A DNA stretch of 64,000 nucleotides from Enemella evansiae (GCA_017255395.1 JAFKDC010000001.1:186001-250000), one strand, 5' to 3'. Shown: positions 39,351 through 48,308, counted from the stretch's first letter. Program-made: numbers and translations. Notes: generated by a model not told the origin, from the sequence alone.

Positions 39351-40775
39351 ATGGCAGACACATCCATCGGAACACCCGAGCAGCTAAGGGATCCGAATTA
39401 CACGCCGCCGATGATCAAGGCGGTGCCGCTGGGCATCCAGCACGTCCTGGCCATGTTCGTCTCGAACGTGACGCCCGCGATCATCGTCTGCGGGGCGGCG
39501 GGTTTCGGCTTTGGCTCGAACTCTCCCGACTTTCCGCAGATGATCTACATGATCCAGATGTCGATGTTCTTCGCGGGCATCGCCACGCTGTTCCAGACCA
39601 TCGGTTTCGGCCCGGTCGGCGCGCGCCTGCCCATCGTGCAGGGGACGTCCTTCGCCTTCATTCCGATCATGATCCCGCTGGTCGCGGGCAAGGGGGTCGA
39701 CGCCATCGCCGTGCTGATGGGCGGGGTTTTCTTGGGCGGCTTGTTCCACGGCTTCCTCGGGTTGTTCATCGGCAAGATCCGCTTTGCCCTGCCGCCGCTG
39801 GTGACCGGCCTCGTGGTGACGATGATCGGCCTCGCGCTGGTCAAGGTGGGCGTCCAGTATGCCGCCGGGGGTGTGCCCGCCATCGGCACGCCGGAATACG
39901 GGTCGGGCCTGAACTGGTTCATGGCCGGCACAGTGATCGTCGTGACGCTGGGGCTGAAGTTCTACGCCCGCGGCATGCTGTCGGTCTCTGCGGTGCTTAT
40001 CGGCCTGCTGGTCGGCTATGTGCTGGCCTTTGCGCTGGGGCAGGTGAACCTTGGCAACGTCGGCACTGCCGCGCCCTTCGCGCTGCCCAACCCGCTGCAC
40101 TTCGGGCTGGAGTTCTCGGCCGCCGCGGTCGTCGGCTTCTGCCTCATGAGCTTCGTCTCGGCGGTTGAAACCGTGGGGGATGTCAGCGGTATCACCAAAG
40201 GCGGCGCGGGCCGCGAGGCCACCGACCAAGAGATCCAGGGCGCGACCTTCGCCGACGGGATCGGCACGGCGATTTCCGGCCTCTTCGGGGCACTGCCCAA
40301 CACCTCGTTCAGCCAGAACGTCGGCCTGATCGCCATGACCGGCGTCATGAGCCGCACGGTCGTCACCATCGGCGGCATCTTCCTGATCCTCTGCGGTCTG
40401 GTGCCCAAGATCGGCGCGATCATCAGCTCTGTGCCGATCGAGGTTCTGGGCGGCGGCGTGATCGTGATGTTCGGCATGGTGGTCGCGGCGGGCGTCTCGA
40501 TGCTGTCGGACGTGCACTGGAACCGCCGCAACATGGTGATCTTCGCCATCGCCCTGTCGCTGGGTCTGGGCCTGCAACTGGAACCGGACGCGCTGCAATA
40601 CCTGCCCGGCACGATGCAGGTTCTGGCGACAAGCGGCATTCTGCCCGCGGCGGTCATCGCCATCGTGCTGAACCTTGTCCTGCCGGAAGAGCTGGCGGAC
40701 GAGGCCACCGAAGAGGTCTCGGGCGGCATGGCGGGCCACGGCCAGGGCTCTTACGCCAAGGACGACCACGTCTGA
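39351..40775 (+). CDS. NCS2-family purine permease (urate/xanthine type)
   Basis: 474-aa polytopic membrane transporter, probably proton symport of xanthine or urate. Family motifs are KAVPLGIQHVLAMFVSNVTP in helix 1, PIVQGTSFAFIPIM, GVSMLSDVHWNRRNM, and NTSFSQNVGLIAMTGVMSR with the conserved QN. A Glu follows in helix 8 (SAVETVGDVSGITKGG), as in the UapA/XanQ branch. It is the last gene downstream of puuE-uraD-allA and is followed by a strong terminator, which makes a purine or urate substrate likely. Confidence 0.9.
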   Translation: MADTSIGTPEQLRDPNYTPPMIKAVPLGIQHVLAMFVSNVTPAIIVCGAAGFGFGSNSPDFPQMIYMIQMSMFFAGIATLFQTIGFGPVGARLPIVQGTSFAFIPIMIPLVAGKGVDAIAVLMGGVFLGGLFHGFLGLFIGKIRFALPPLVTGLVVTMIGLALVKVGVQYAAGGVPAIGTPEYGSGLNWFMAGTVIVVTLGLKFYARGMLSVSAVLIGLLVGYVLAFALGQVNLGNVGTAAPFALPNPLHFGLEFSAAAVVGFCLMSFVSAVETVGDVSGITKGGAGREATDQEIQGATFADGIGTAISGLFGALPNTSFSQNVGLIAMTGVMSRTVVTIGGIFLILCGLVPKIGAIISSVPIEVLGGGVIVMFGMVVAAGVSMLSDVHWNRRNMVIFAIALSLGLGLQLEPDALQYLPGTMQVLATSGILPAAVIAIVLNLVLPEELADEATEEVSGGMAGHGQGSYAKDDHV

Positions 40776-40818
40776 GAGGCATGGCCCCCCGGCACGGGGG
40801 GGCAACGCGCCTTGCTTC

Positions 40819-40846
40819 GGCCCCGCGAGATCGCGGGGCCTTTTTT
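40819..40846 (+). terminator. Rho-independent terminator of the purine operon
   Basis: GGCCCCGCG pairs with CGCGGGGCC (40819-40827 and 40832-40840), followed by TTTTTT. Confidence 0.93.
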
Positions 40847-40955
40847 CGTGCCACGCGTGACCTGGGCGCGGTGTCCTCAACCGGCTACGCCGCCGCCCGG
40901 CCCGCAGGTCCCTGTCCCGGGCCCCGGCAGGCAGGCGCTTGGGGTGCCGCGCCAA

Positions 40956-40991
40956 GGAAAAAGGCCGGGCGCATCGCTGCACCCGGCCTTT
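40956..40991 (-). terminator. Rho-independent terminator of the AtoE-type transporter gene
   Basis: AAAGGCCGGG (40960-40969) pairs with CCCGGCCTTT (40982-40991). On the minus strand the stem ends in a T-run (TTTTTCC). It lies 33 bp beyond the transporter stop codon. Confidence 0.85.
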
Positions 40992-41023
40992 CGTGGTCTT
41001 GCCGGTGATGGCCGCTGCGGGAC

Positions 41024-42331
41024 CTAGAGGAAGGTCAGGCCGACCGCGATGATGATGCCCGACAGGATCAGGTGCACGACGCAGAAGCCCATGATGTCCT
41101 TGGCCCGCAGCCCGGCGATGCCGAGGATCGGCAGCGCCCAGAAGGGCTGCACCATGTTGGTCCATGCGTCGCCCCAGGCCACGGCCATCGAGGTGCGCGC
41201 CAGATCGGCGCCAAGGGCCTCTGCCGCCGGAAGGATGACCGGGGCCTGCACCGCCCATTGCCCGCCGCCCGAGGGGACGAAGAAGTTCACGATCCCCGCC
41301 GACAGGAAGGACCAGAAGGGCAGGGTGCTGGCCGAGGCAAGGCCGACCAGCCCTTCCGAGATGCTGGCGGCAAGGCCGGACTGGACCATGATCGCCATGA
41401 TGCCCGCGTAGAAGGGGAACTGGATCACGATGCCCGCGCCGCCCTTCACCGCGTCGCTGAGCGCGTTCAGCAGGTTCTTCGGGGTGCCGTGCAGCAGGAT
41501 CGCCAGCGTCAGGAACAGGAAGTTGATGACGTTCAGCGACAGCCCGCCGCCGGCGGCGAAATACTGGATCAGCCAGGCCACACCGGCGGCGCCGACCAGA
41601 ACCGACAGCGCAAGGCTGTTTTCCAGCCGGTCTGCCGGGGTGGGACTGTCGGGCCGGGTGTAGGGGTCGTCGGTCAGCAATGCGGGGTCGACGTAGACGG
41701 ACTCTTTCTCAGAGGGCATCATCGCGCGGTTGACCAGCGGCACCGCGATGAACAGCGCCACGACGATACACAGGTTGTATACGCTGAAGATGGTCTCGGA
41801 GGTCGGCACGACGCCGGTGATTTCTGCGAAGGGATGGCCCTCGGTCGCGATGGACAGAGGAATGGATCCGGCCAGCCCGCCGTGCCAGACGATGAACCCG
41901 GAATAGGCCGAGGCGACGAGCAGGCGGTAATCCACCTTGACGATGCGCGCGAGTTCCTTGGCAAAGAGCGCGCCGACCACAAGGCCGAAGCCCCAGTTGA
42001 TCCACGACGCGGCAAGCGACACAAGGCTGACCAGCACGATGGCGCCCCCGGCGCTGCCGGCAAGGCCCGCCAGCGCCGCAAGGCCGCGCCGCACCAGCGG
42101 CGTCGAAGCCATCAGGTAGCCGGTCACCAGCACCAGAAGCATCTGCATCGAGAAGGTCAGCAGCGACCAGAAGCCATCGCCCCAGAAGGTCACGATTTCC
42201 AGCGGACCCGCGTCCTGCGTCAGCGCTGCCGCGATCCCGGCGACAAGGGTCAGGATCAGCACGAAGACAAAGGGATCGGGGAGGTAGCGGTCAACGATGC
42301 GCACCATCGGGCGCGAGAGGAAGCCGAGCAT
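41024..42331 (-). CDS. atoE: Short-chain fatty acid transporter, AtoE type
   Basis: 435-aa polytopic inner-membrane protein from the ATG at 42331, which has AAGGAG upstream. MLGFLSRPMVRIVDRYLPDP, SLAASWINWGFGLVVGALFA, YSGFIVWHGGLAGSIPLSIA, FFVPSGGGQWAVQAP and WGDAWTNMVQPFWALPILGI are family signatures. AtoE imports short-chain fatty acids such as butyrate or acetoacetate in E. coli. It stands between the purine operon and an acyl-CoA ligase/thiolase operon on the same strand, and 336 bp separate it from that operon. Confidence 0.9.
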   Translation of the reverse strand: MLGFLSRPMVRIVDRYLPDPFVFVLILTLVAGIAAALTQDAGPLEIVTFWGDGFWSLLTFSMQMLLVLVTGYLMASTPLVRRGLAALAGLAGSAGGAIVLVSLVSLAASWINWGFGLVVGALFAKELARIVKVDYRLLVASAYSGFIVWHGGLAGSIPLSIATEGHPFAEITGVVPTSETIFSVYNLCIVVALFIAVPLVNRAMMPSEKESVYVDPALLTDDPYTRPDSPTPADRLENSLALSVLVGAAGVAWLIQYFAAGGGLSLNVINFLFLTLAILLHGTPKNLLNALSDAVKGGAGIVIQFPFYAGIMAIMVQSGLAASISEGLVGLASASTLPFWSFLSAGIVNFFVPSGGGQWAVQAPVILPAAEALGADLARTSMAVAWGDAWTNMVQPFWALPILGIAGLRAKDIMGFCVVHLILSGIIIAVGLTFL

Positions 42332-42667
42332 GCTGTGCTCCTTGTTCTGGCATTCGGGAATTCGGTCGGTTCGGTTGCCGCCTGAGACCTCGGGGAGGGC
42401 GCCGGTAGCGCGGCCATCCTGTAAAGCCGGAAGGCCGGATTTCAAGGGTGACCTATGCTTGGTGACCCGAGGTCAATGCCCTGCGGATTCGGCCCCCTTT
42501 CGCGGTGCCTTGCGCAGGTGTGGGCGGCGATGCGGGAGGTCACCGGTTGTGATCCGGGCGCGCCTCTGCGGGGGAGGACGGGGCCGGGGGTCTCCCGGTC
42601 CCGTATCCGTGCAGCCCGTGGTTCGCGGTCCGGTTCCGAGAAGGCCCCGTGGCGGGACCTGCCGGGT
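42332..42667. other. Intergenic region upstream of the AtoE-type gene
   Basis: 336 bp without a supported gene, between two minus-strand genes. It must hold the AtoE promoter. Two direct repeats of GGTGACC (42447-42453 and 42461-42467, 14-bp period) could be a regulator site. The high-GC part at 42540-42660 has several short self-complementary stretches but no clean terminator with a T-run. Confidence 0.45.
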
Positions 42668-43507
42668 TCAGGCCTCGATCAGCATCAGTTCGAAGGTGAC
42701 GCAGGCCGGACCTTTGCCCCGAACCATGGCGCCCCGGAACTGCGCGTCGTCTGGGTCGACGCAGTGCATGGGCAGATGCGTTTCCGCCCCGGTGGTGGCG
42801 CCGGGCAGGATCAGCACCTCGGAGATCGGCGAGGCCATGGGCGTGCCCTGATGGAAGACCGCGCCGATCAGGCTGCCGATGCCCAGCACCCGGGCGCGGG
42901 CGAACCCGGCGGCGGCGGCGATTTCCTCGACCGCCTCGGTGATGTCCTTGTGCGGCGCCAGCTTGGCCAGCACGGCATTGCCCGTGTCGCGGCCCTGCGT
43001 CGGGTGGAAGATCGGAAAGCGCGTTTCCTCGTTCATCGAGACGTCGAAGACCGCGCCGGTGATCATGTGCAGCGTCACGGTGGCCTCTTCGGCCAGCGTC
43101 ACCTCGTCCGGCAGCAGGTGGCCGCACCATGCGGTGTCGCCATCCTGCCACACGGCGTGGCAATGCAGCCACCACGCGCCGTCGCGCCGCCCGACGATGG
43201 CGGCGCCGTCGGTGATCCTGGCCCGGTCGCCGCCGCGCGGGGGGCTGTACCACGCGGCGTGCAGCCCGTCCGAGGACGGCCCCGGCCCGACAAAGCGGTA
43301 GGGGCCGATCACCAGGCCCTCGACCTCGATCACACCCGACTCCGCGCCCGCCGCGTCCATGACATCCGCGACCGCCTGCATCAGCACCGCGCCCTTGGGC
43401 AGTGTCACCTGTAGCGTCTTCGCGTTGCCGCGCGCCATGGTCCAGGGCTGCGGCGCGGGGGTGCCGGGATGGCGGATGATCTCGCGGCTGTCGAGGGTGA
43501 CGCTCAT
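42668..43507 (-). CDS. DUF296/PPC-domain protein, probably two tandem domains
   Basis: 279 aa. Residues about 30-160 resemble a PPC/DUF296 domain, with the His cluster LHCHAVW (H115, H117) and GHLLPDE (H130), then EEATVTLHMITGAVFD. Residues about 180-279 resemble a second, weaker copy (IGAVFHQGTPMASPISEVLI, THLPMHCVDPDDAQFRGAMV). In plants the domain accompanies AT-hooks, none of which are seen here; the bacterial role is unknown, though the His cluster suggests metal binding. It overlaps the acyl-CoA ligase gene by 4 nt and is the last gene of the iclR operon. Confidence 0.78.
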   Translation of the reverse strand: MSVTLDSREIIRHPGTPAPQPWTMARGNAKTLQVTLPKGAVLMQAVADVMDAAGAESGVIEVEGLVIGPYRFVGPGPSSDGLHAAWYSPPRGGDRARITDGAAIVGRRDGAWWLHCHAVWQDGDTAWCGHLLPDEVTLAEEATVTLHMITGAVFDVSMNEETRFPIFHPTQGRDTGNAVLAKLAPHKDITEAVEEIAAAAGFARARVLGIGSLIGAVFHQGTPMASPISEVLILPGATTGAETHLPMHCVDPDDAQFRGAMVRGKGPACVTFELMLIEA

Positions 43508-45114
43508 GACACCGCCTCCGGTTCCGGCCAGAGGCCGCGCGCTTCCAGTTCCTCGCGCACCAGCTTCTTGGTGATCTTGCCGTAGCCGGTCTTTGGCATC
43601 TCATCGAGGAAGACGTAGCGCTGCGGCAGCTTGTACTTGGCCAGCTTCGGTTCCAGCATGGCGGCCAGTTCCTCTGCCGTGACGCTCTGGCCCGGTTCGC
43701 AGGTGCAGACCGCCAGCCCGACCTCCCCCCAGCGCGGATGCGGCGCGCCGAGGATCGCGACCTCTGACAGCGCCGGGTGGGTCAGCATGATCTCTTCGAT
43801 TTCGCGCGGGTAGACGTTCGACCCGCCCGAGATGTACATGTCCGAGCTTCGCCCCGTGATATACAGATACCGCTCCGCATCCATGTGGCCGAGGTCGCCG
43901 GTGCGGAACCAGCCGTCGCGGAAGGACTTCTCGTTCGCGGCGTCGTCCATGTAGTAGCCTGCCGCGACGGCGGGACCGGCGACGCAGATCTCTCCGGTCT
44001 CTCCCGGCGCGCATTCGCGGCCATCGTCGTCCTGAATCGAGACATGCAGCCCGGTGCGCTCGATCCCGCAAGAGCCGATGCGCGCCTCGGGCCCGTCCTC
44101 GATGTGGTGATCCTGCGGCGGCAGCACGGTGATGCAGCCGGTGACCTCGCCAAGGCCGAAGTATTGCACCAGCACCTTGCCCAGCTTGCGCAGCGCGTGC
44201 TTCTGGTCCTCGCGGTACATCGGCGAGCCCGCGTAGATCACGTAACGCAGGGACGAGTGGTCGTATTCGTCGACCGAGGGGTGTTCGGTCAGCATCTTCA
44301 CGATGGTCGGCACGGTGAAGATATTGGTCACCTTGTAGCGTTCGACCAGTTCCCATGCGGCGGCGACGTCGAAGCGCCCCGGTGGCACCAGCACCGAACA
44401 GACGCCGCCCGCGATCATCATCAGCTGGTGCATCCCGGCGCCGTGGCTGAGCGGCGCGACCACGAGGCTCATGTCCTCTGGCGTGGTGCCGGGCACGAGG
44501 TCGTGCAGGTGGTTCAGCGCGGTGAAGGTCAGCTGGCCGTGGGTCAGCACTACCGCTTTGGGCCGCCCGGTCGAACCGGAGGTGAAGAACAGCCAGCAGG
44601 GCGCGTCGCGGTCCACAGCGGCGTTCGGCATATGGGTGCCGAGGTGCTTGCCGATGACCGTGTCATAGGGCGTGCCGAAGCCCTCGCCGATGCAGATGAC
44701 CTCGGACAGCTTGGGCGCGGCCTCGACGCAGGCGCTAGCGTGGTCGGGGAAGGCCGCCTCGCAGACCATCAGAGAGACATCGGCCTTCTGCGCCAGATAG
44801 GCGACCTCGTCCGGGCGCTGGCGGAAGTTCGACGGCACCCAGACCACGCCCGCGCGCCAACAGGCCAGCATGACCTCGGTGATCTGGTTGTTGTTGGCGC
44901 TTTGCACCATCACGCGGTCGCCCGGTTGCAGGCCGAAGTCCTGCACGAAGGCGGTGGCCAGCGCCGACACACGGGCGTCGAGTTCGGCCCATGTGATCGT
45001 CAGGTCCTGCCAGATGATCGCCGGGCGGTCGCCGAGACGGGCGGCGTTCTTGGTCAGGAAATGCGCGAGGTTGTGCGAGCGGGTCGACCAGGGAAGACGC
45101 GGATCGCGGTTCAT
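43504..45114 (-). CDS. AMP-forming acyl-CoA synthetase
   Basis: Activates a carboxylic acid to its CoA thioester. It is 536 aa. The P-loop motif is CWLFFTSGSTGRPKAVVLTH. Other motifs are YFGLGEVTGCITVLPPQD, GWFRTGDLGHMDAERYLYIT, GSNVYPREIEEIMLTHPALS and the catalytic-lysine end PKTGYGKITKKLVREEL. The substrate is not deducible; neighbours (TRAP importer, dehydrogenase, thiolase) suggest a short or hydroxylated acid. It overlaps the thiolase gene and the DUF296 gene by 4 nt each, so all are translationally coupled. Confidence 0.92.
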   Translation of the reverse strand: MNRDPRLPWSTRSHNLAHFLTKNAARLGDRPAIIWQDLTITWAELDARVSALATAFVQDFGLQPGDRVMVQSANNNQITEVMLACWRAGVVWVPSNFRQRPDEVAYLAQKADVSLMVCEAAFPDHASACVEAAPKLSEVICIGEGFGTPYDTVIGKHLGTHMPNAAVDRDAPCWLFFTSGSTGRPKAVVLTHGQLTFTALNHLHDLVPGTTPEDMSLVVAPLSHGAGMHQLMMIAGGVCSVLVPPGRFDVAAAWELVERYKVTNIFTVPTIVKMLTEHPSVDEYDHSSLRYVIYAGSPMYREDQKHALRKLGKVLVQYFGLGEVTGCITVLPPQDHHIEDGPEARIGSCGIERTGLHVSIQDDDGRECAPGETGEICVAGPAVAAGYYMDDAANEKSFRDGWFRTGDLGHMDAERYLYITGRSSDMYISGGSNVYPREIEEIMLTHPALSEVAILGAPHPRWGEVGLAVCTCEPGQSVTAEELAAMLEPKLAKYKLPQRYVFLDEMPKTGYGKITKKLVREELEARGLWPEPEAVS

Positions 45115-46280
45115 TTCACGCGCTCCAGGATCGAGACGTAAGAGGCCACCGCCGCGCCGCCCATGTTGAAGACGCCCGCCATCTGCACATCGTCCAGCTG
45201 CATGTCACCGGCGGAGCCATCCAGCTGCATCGCCGCCATGACGTGCTGGCTGACGCCGGTGGCGCCAATGGGGTGGCCGCGCGATTTCAGCCCGCCCGAG
45301 GGGTTCACCGGCAGCTTGCCGTCGCGGGTGGTGATGCCCTCGCGGATGACGCGACCGCCCTGACCGCGCTCGGCCAGACCCATGGCCTCGTACTCCAGCA
45401 GTTCGGCAATGGTGAAGCAGTCATGCGTCTCGACCATGTTCAGGTCGTCCAGCGTGACGCCGGCCGTCTCCAGCGCCTGCGCCCATGCGCGGCGGGGACC
45501 GGCGAATTCGCAGGGGTCGCGGCGCGACAGCGCCAGCACGTCGTTGGCCTGCGCGCGCGCCTTGAAGGCGATGCCGCGCGCGAGGTCCTTGGCCACGTCC
45601 GGATGCGCCACCACCAGAACCGCCGCGCCGTCCGAGACCAGCGAGCAGTCGGTGCGCCGCAGCGGGCCCGCCACGCGGGGGTTCTTGTCGCTGACCGTGT
45701 TGCAGAATTCGGCGGTGAAGGGCTTTTGCATGTGGGCGTAGGGGTTCAGCATCCCGTTGGCGTGGTTCTTGGCGGCGATCATCGCCAGTTCCATCGAGTT
45801 GTCGCCGTAGCGCTGGAAATAGCCGTCCGCGATCTGGCCGAAGACGCCCGCGAAACCCGCGTCGCTGCTTTCCTCCTCGCCCCATGCGGCGGTCATCAGG
45901 ATCTCGCCGATCTGCGCGCCGGGTGTGGCGGTCATCTTCTCGGCGCCCACCACGAGGGCCACCTTGCCGCGCCCGGCGGCGATGAAGTCGAGCGCCCCGT
46001 ACAGCGCCGCCGACCCGGTGGCGCAGGCGTTCTCCATGTGGACGGCGGGCACGCCTGCCAGTTCAGGCACCGCCATGCCGACCAGCGCGCCCTCGAAGGC
46101 CTGCTTGGAAAAGCCGTTGTTGTAGGTGCCGACAAAGATGCCATCCACGTCCTGCGCGCCGAGGCCCGCGTGGGCCAGTGCGTCCGGCACCACCGATTGC
46201 ATCAGCGCGACAAGGGTTTCCTCGGGCGCCTTGCCGAATTTCGAATGCGCCCAGCCGACGATCTGCGGTTGTTCTGTCAT
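45111..46280 (-). CDS. Thiolase-family acyl-CoA acyltransferase (SCP2/DitF-like)
   Basis: 389 aa from the ATG at 46280. The nucleophilic Cys is C86 in HMENACATGSAALYGAL. The C-terminal His motif is GGLKSRGHPIGATGVSQH. The VSDGAAVLVVAHPDVAKDLA and VETHDCFTIAELLEYEAMGL segments fit the SCP2-thiolase-like subgroup rather than classic acetoacetyl-CoA thiolase. Some members act as aldolases or with a small DUF35 partner, which is not present here. It is coupled to iclR (4-nt overlap) and to the acyl-CoA ligase (4-nt overlap). Confidence 0.88.
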   Translation of the reverse strand: MTEQPQIVGWAHSKFGKAPEETLVALMQSVVPDALAHAGLGAQDVDGIFVGTYNNGFSKQAFEGALVGMAVPELAGVPAVHMENACATGSAALYGALDFIAAGRGKVALVVGAEKMTATPGAQIGEILMTAAWGEEESSDAGFAGVFGQIADGYFQRYGDNSMELAMIAAKNHANGMLNPYAHMQKPFTAEFCNTVSDKNPRVAGPLRRTDCSLVSDGAAVLVVAHPDVAKDLARGIAFKARAQANDVLALSRRDPCEFAGPRRAWAQALETAGVTLDDLNMVETHDCFTIAELLEYEAMGLAERGQGGRVIREGITTRDGKLPVNPSGGLKSRGHPIGATGVSQHVMAAMQLDGSAGDMQLDDVQMAGVFNMGGAAVASYVSILERVK

Positions 46281-47122
46281 GGTCTTCCTCCCAAGGGGCG
46301 GGCCGTGCCCGTCATCTGATGTGTCAGTCTTTGTTCGATGCGTGTGACCTCGCGGCGCAGCAGCGCGGCCAGCGCCTCTTGCCGGTCGGGTTTCAGCCGT
46401 GTGTCGATGGCGGCGATGGAAACGGCGCCCAGCACCTCGCCAGGGCGGTCGTCGAAGCCCGGCGCGCGCACCGCCATGCCGATGGCCCATGAATTCGACA
46501 GGTAGAGGCCGGGGTTCAGCGCCCAGCCGCGCGCCTGCGCGTCGGCGATGCACTGCGCCACAACCTCGGGTGTGTAGCCGGGGTAGCCCTCGGCAAGCAT
46601 GGGCGTGATGACCTCGAGCACCTCGGCGCGTTCACAGTCGGGCAGGGCGGCGAGGATCGCCATGGCGCCCGCGCCGACGCCAAGCGGATGGCGGTCTCCG
46701 GTCTTCAGCGCCTGCGTGCGGATCGGGTAGCTGCCTTCCTCGCGGTGGGCGCAGACCGAATAGGTGCCCCGGCGCAGCGAGAGATAGGTGTTTTCCTCGC
46801 TCTCGTCCGCCAGCCGCACAAGGCTGTCCATCGCGACCTTCAGCACGTCCAGCCGCCGCCGCGCCATCACGCCCAGCACGTAGCTTTCCGGCCCCAGCGC
46901 ATAGGCGCGGCTGTCGTCGTCCTGCACGATCAGCCCCGAGCGCATCAGCGCCAGCATCAGGCGCCGCACGGTGGGGCGGCTGAGGCCCGTCGCCTCTGTC
47001 AGCCGCGCCATCGGCACCGGGGCGCCGCCGCCCTGACCCACCAGAGACAACAGCGCAAGGGCGCGGTCGACGCTTTGCGCGCCGCCAGCCTCTTTGCCGG
47101 GGGTCTCATACATGTCCATCAT
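46277..47122 (-). CDS. IclR-family transcriptional regulator
   Basis: 281 aa from the ATG at 47122; the ATG at 47113 in the same frame is a shorter alternative. N-terminal winged helix: SVDRALALLSLVGQ, MARLTEATGLSRPTVRRLML. C-terminal effector domain: TGDRHPLGVGAGAMAILAAL and RAPGFDDRPGEVLGAVSIAA. It heads the minus-strand operon and is divergent from the TRAP genes. A palindrome overlapping its own start codon and a matching one upstream of the TRAP operon suggest it controls both directions and itself. The inducer is unknown, probably the acid or its CoA derivative. Confidence 0.9.
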   Translation of the reverse strand: MMDMYETPGKEAGGAQSVDRALALLSLVGQGGGAPVPMARLTEATGLSRPTVRRLMLALMRSGLIVQDDDSRAYALGPESYVLGVMARRRLDVLKVAMDSLVRLADESEENTYLSLRRGTYSVCAHREEGSYPIRTQALKTGDRHPLGVGAGAMAILAALPDCERAEVLEVITPMLAEGYPGYTPEVVAQCIADAQARGWALNPGLYLSNSWAIGMAVRAPGFDDRPGEVLGAVSIAAIDTRLKPDRQEALAALLRREVTRIEQRLTHQMTGTARPLGGRP

Positions 47123-47128
47123 GTGGAT
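47114..47128. promoter_or_regulatory. Candidate IclR operator 1, over the iclR start
   Basis: GTCCA-TCATG-TGGAT, a near-perfect dyad with 5-bp arms and a 5-bp centre, spans the iclR start codon. It shares GTCCA-N5-TGGA with the site at 47244-47260. Binding here would repress iclR itself. Confidence 0.55.
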
Positions 47129-47243
47129 GGGTCTCTCCTCGCTCTGGCCAATCGTGCGCGATCATCCCAAGCTTGGCAAGAGGCCGGCACTTTTCTGTTT
47201 ACACTCCCCCGCAGGCCCGCTTAGGCTGCCGGCCAACAGAAGA

Positions 47244-47260
47244 CGTCCACCATATGGACG
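47244..47260. promoter_or_regulatory. Candidate IclR operator 2, upstream of the TRAP operon
   Basis: CGTCCA-CCATA-TGGACG, a perfect dyad with 6-bp arms and a 5-bp centre, lies 26 bp before the dctP-type start and just before its ribosome site GGAGG. It has the same half-sites as the dyad over the iclR start, 130 bp away. Confidence 0.6.
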
Positions 47261-47285
47261 CAAAACATAGTCTGGAGGAGACCCC

Positions 47286-48308
47286 ATGAAGACCCTGACC
47301 TCTGCCGTGGCATTGTCCATGGCGCTGACCGGCGCGGCCCATGCGCAGGACCTGGTGATGCAGTCGATCTACCCGTCCTCGCTGCCGCTTCTGGGCAGCA
47401 GCGGCGTCAACCTGACCGAGCAGGTGTCCAAGCTGACCGGCGGCGAGCTGAACATCGAGTTCAACGAGCCGGGCGCCATCGTCGGCGGCAACGAGATGTG
47501 GGACGCGATCTCCACCGGCGCGGTCGATGCGGGCTGGTATTCTCCGGGCTTCGCGCAGGGCATCATCCCCTCGGCCGCGATCTTCACCGCCGTGCCCTTC
47601 GGCCCGGACGTGCGTGAATACACCGCGTGGTGGTATGAGGGCGGCGGCAAGGAGCTGTGGGCCGAGATCACCGAGCCCTACAACATCCACACCGAGCTTT
47701 GCACCATCCTCGTCCCCGAGGCTTCGGGCTGGTTCGCCAACGAGATCAACAAGCCGGAAGACCTTCAGGGCGTGAAGATGCGGATCTTCGGCCTTGGCGC
47801 CAACGTCATGCAGAAGCTGGGCGTCGAGGCGCAGTCGATGCCGGTCGCCGACACGCTGACCGGCCTGCGTCTGGGCACCATCGACGCCGCCGAGGTCAGC
47901 TTCCCGCTGATCGACAAGGCCGTGTCGATGAACGACTACGCCGGCAACTACTACTTCCCCGGCTGGCACCAGCAGACCTCGCTGATCACCTTCATCATCA
48001 ACCAGGACGTTTGGGACGGTCTGGACGAGCAGAAGCAGTTCGCGATCCAGACCGCCTGCGCGGCCAACGTCGCGCTGACCTCTGCCGAGGGCGAGGCCAA
48101 GCAGCTTGAGCCGCTGGCCCAGCTGGAAGAGGCCGGTGTCAAGGTCCACCAGTGGAACGACGAGATGATGAACGCCTTCCGCGGTGCATGGGACGAGGTC
48201 GTGGCCGAGCAGTCCGAAGCCGACGCCGACTTCAAGCGCGCATGGGAAAGTCTGTCGCAGTTCCGTCAGGACTTCTCAAAGTGGGCAGACCTCGCCTACA
48301 TCAAGTAA
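47286..48308 (+). CDS. TRAP transporter solute-binding protein (DctP family)
   Basis: Periplasmic receptor of a TRAP importer, 340 aa. A Sec signal peptide covers residues 1-20 (cleavage after AHA). NKPEDLQGVKMRIFGLGANV, GLRLGTIDAAEVSFPLID and NYYFPGWHQQTSLITFI follow the layout of 2-oxoacid/lactate-type binding proteins (TakP-like), so a short organic acid is likely. DctQ and DctM follow in order. An AGGAG site precedes the ATG. Confidence 0.92.
   Translation: MKTLTSAVALSMALTGAAHAQDLVMQSIYPSSLPLLGSSGVNLTEQVSKLTGGELNIEFNEPGAIVGGNEMWDAISTGAVDAGWYSPGFAQGIIPSAAIFTAVPFGPDVREYTAWWYEGGGKELWAEITEPYNIHTELCTILVPEASGWFANEINKPEDLQGVKMRIFGLGANVMQKLGVEAQSMPVADTLTGLRLGTIDAAEVSFPLIDKAVSMNDYAGNYYFPGWHQQTSLITFIINQDVWDGLDEQKQFAIQTACAANVALTSAEGEAKQLEPLAQLEEAGVKVHQWNDEMMNAFRGAWDEVVAEQSEADADFKRAWESLSQFRQDFSKWADLAYIK

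Noticed and set aside
42447-42467. GGTGACC direct repeats as a firm operator
   Set aside because: Two short 7-bp repeats in GC-rich DNA are weak evidence. They are mentioned in the intergenic entry only.
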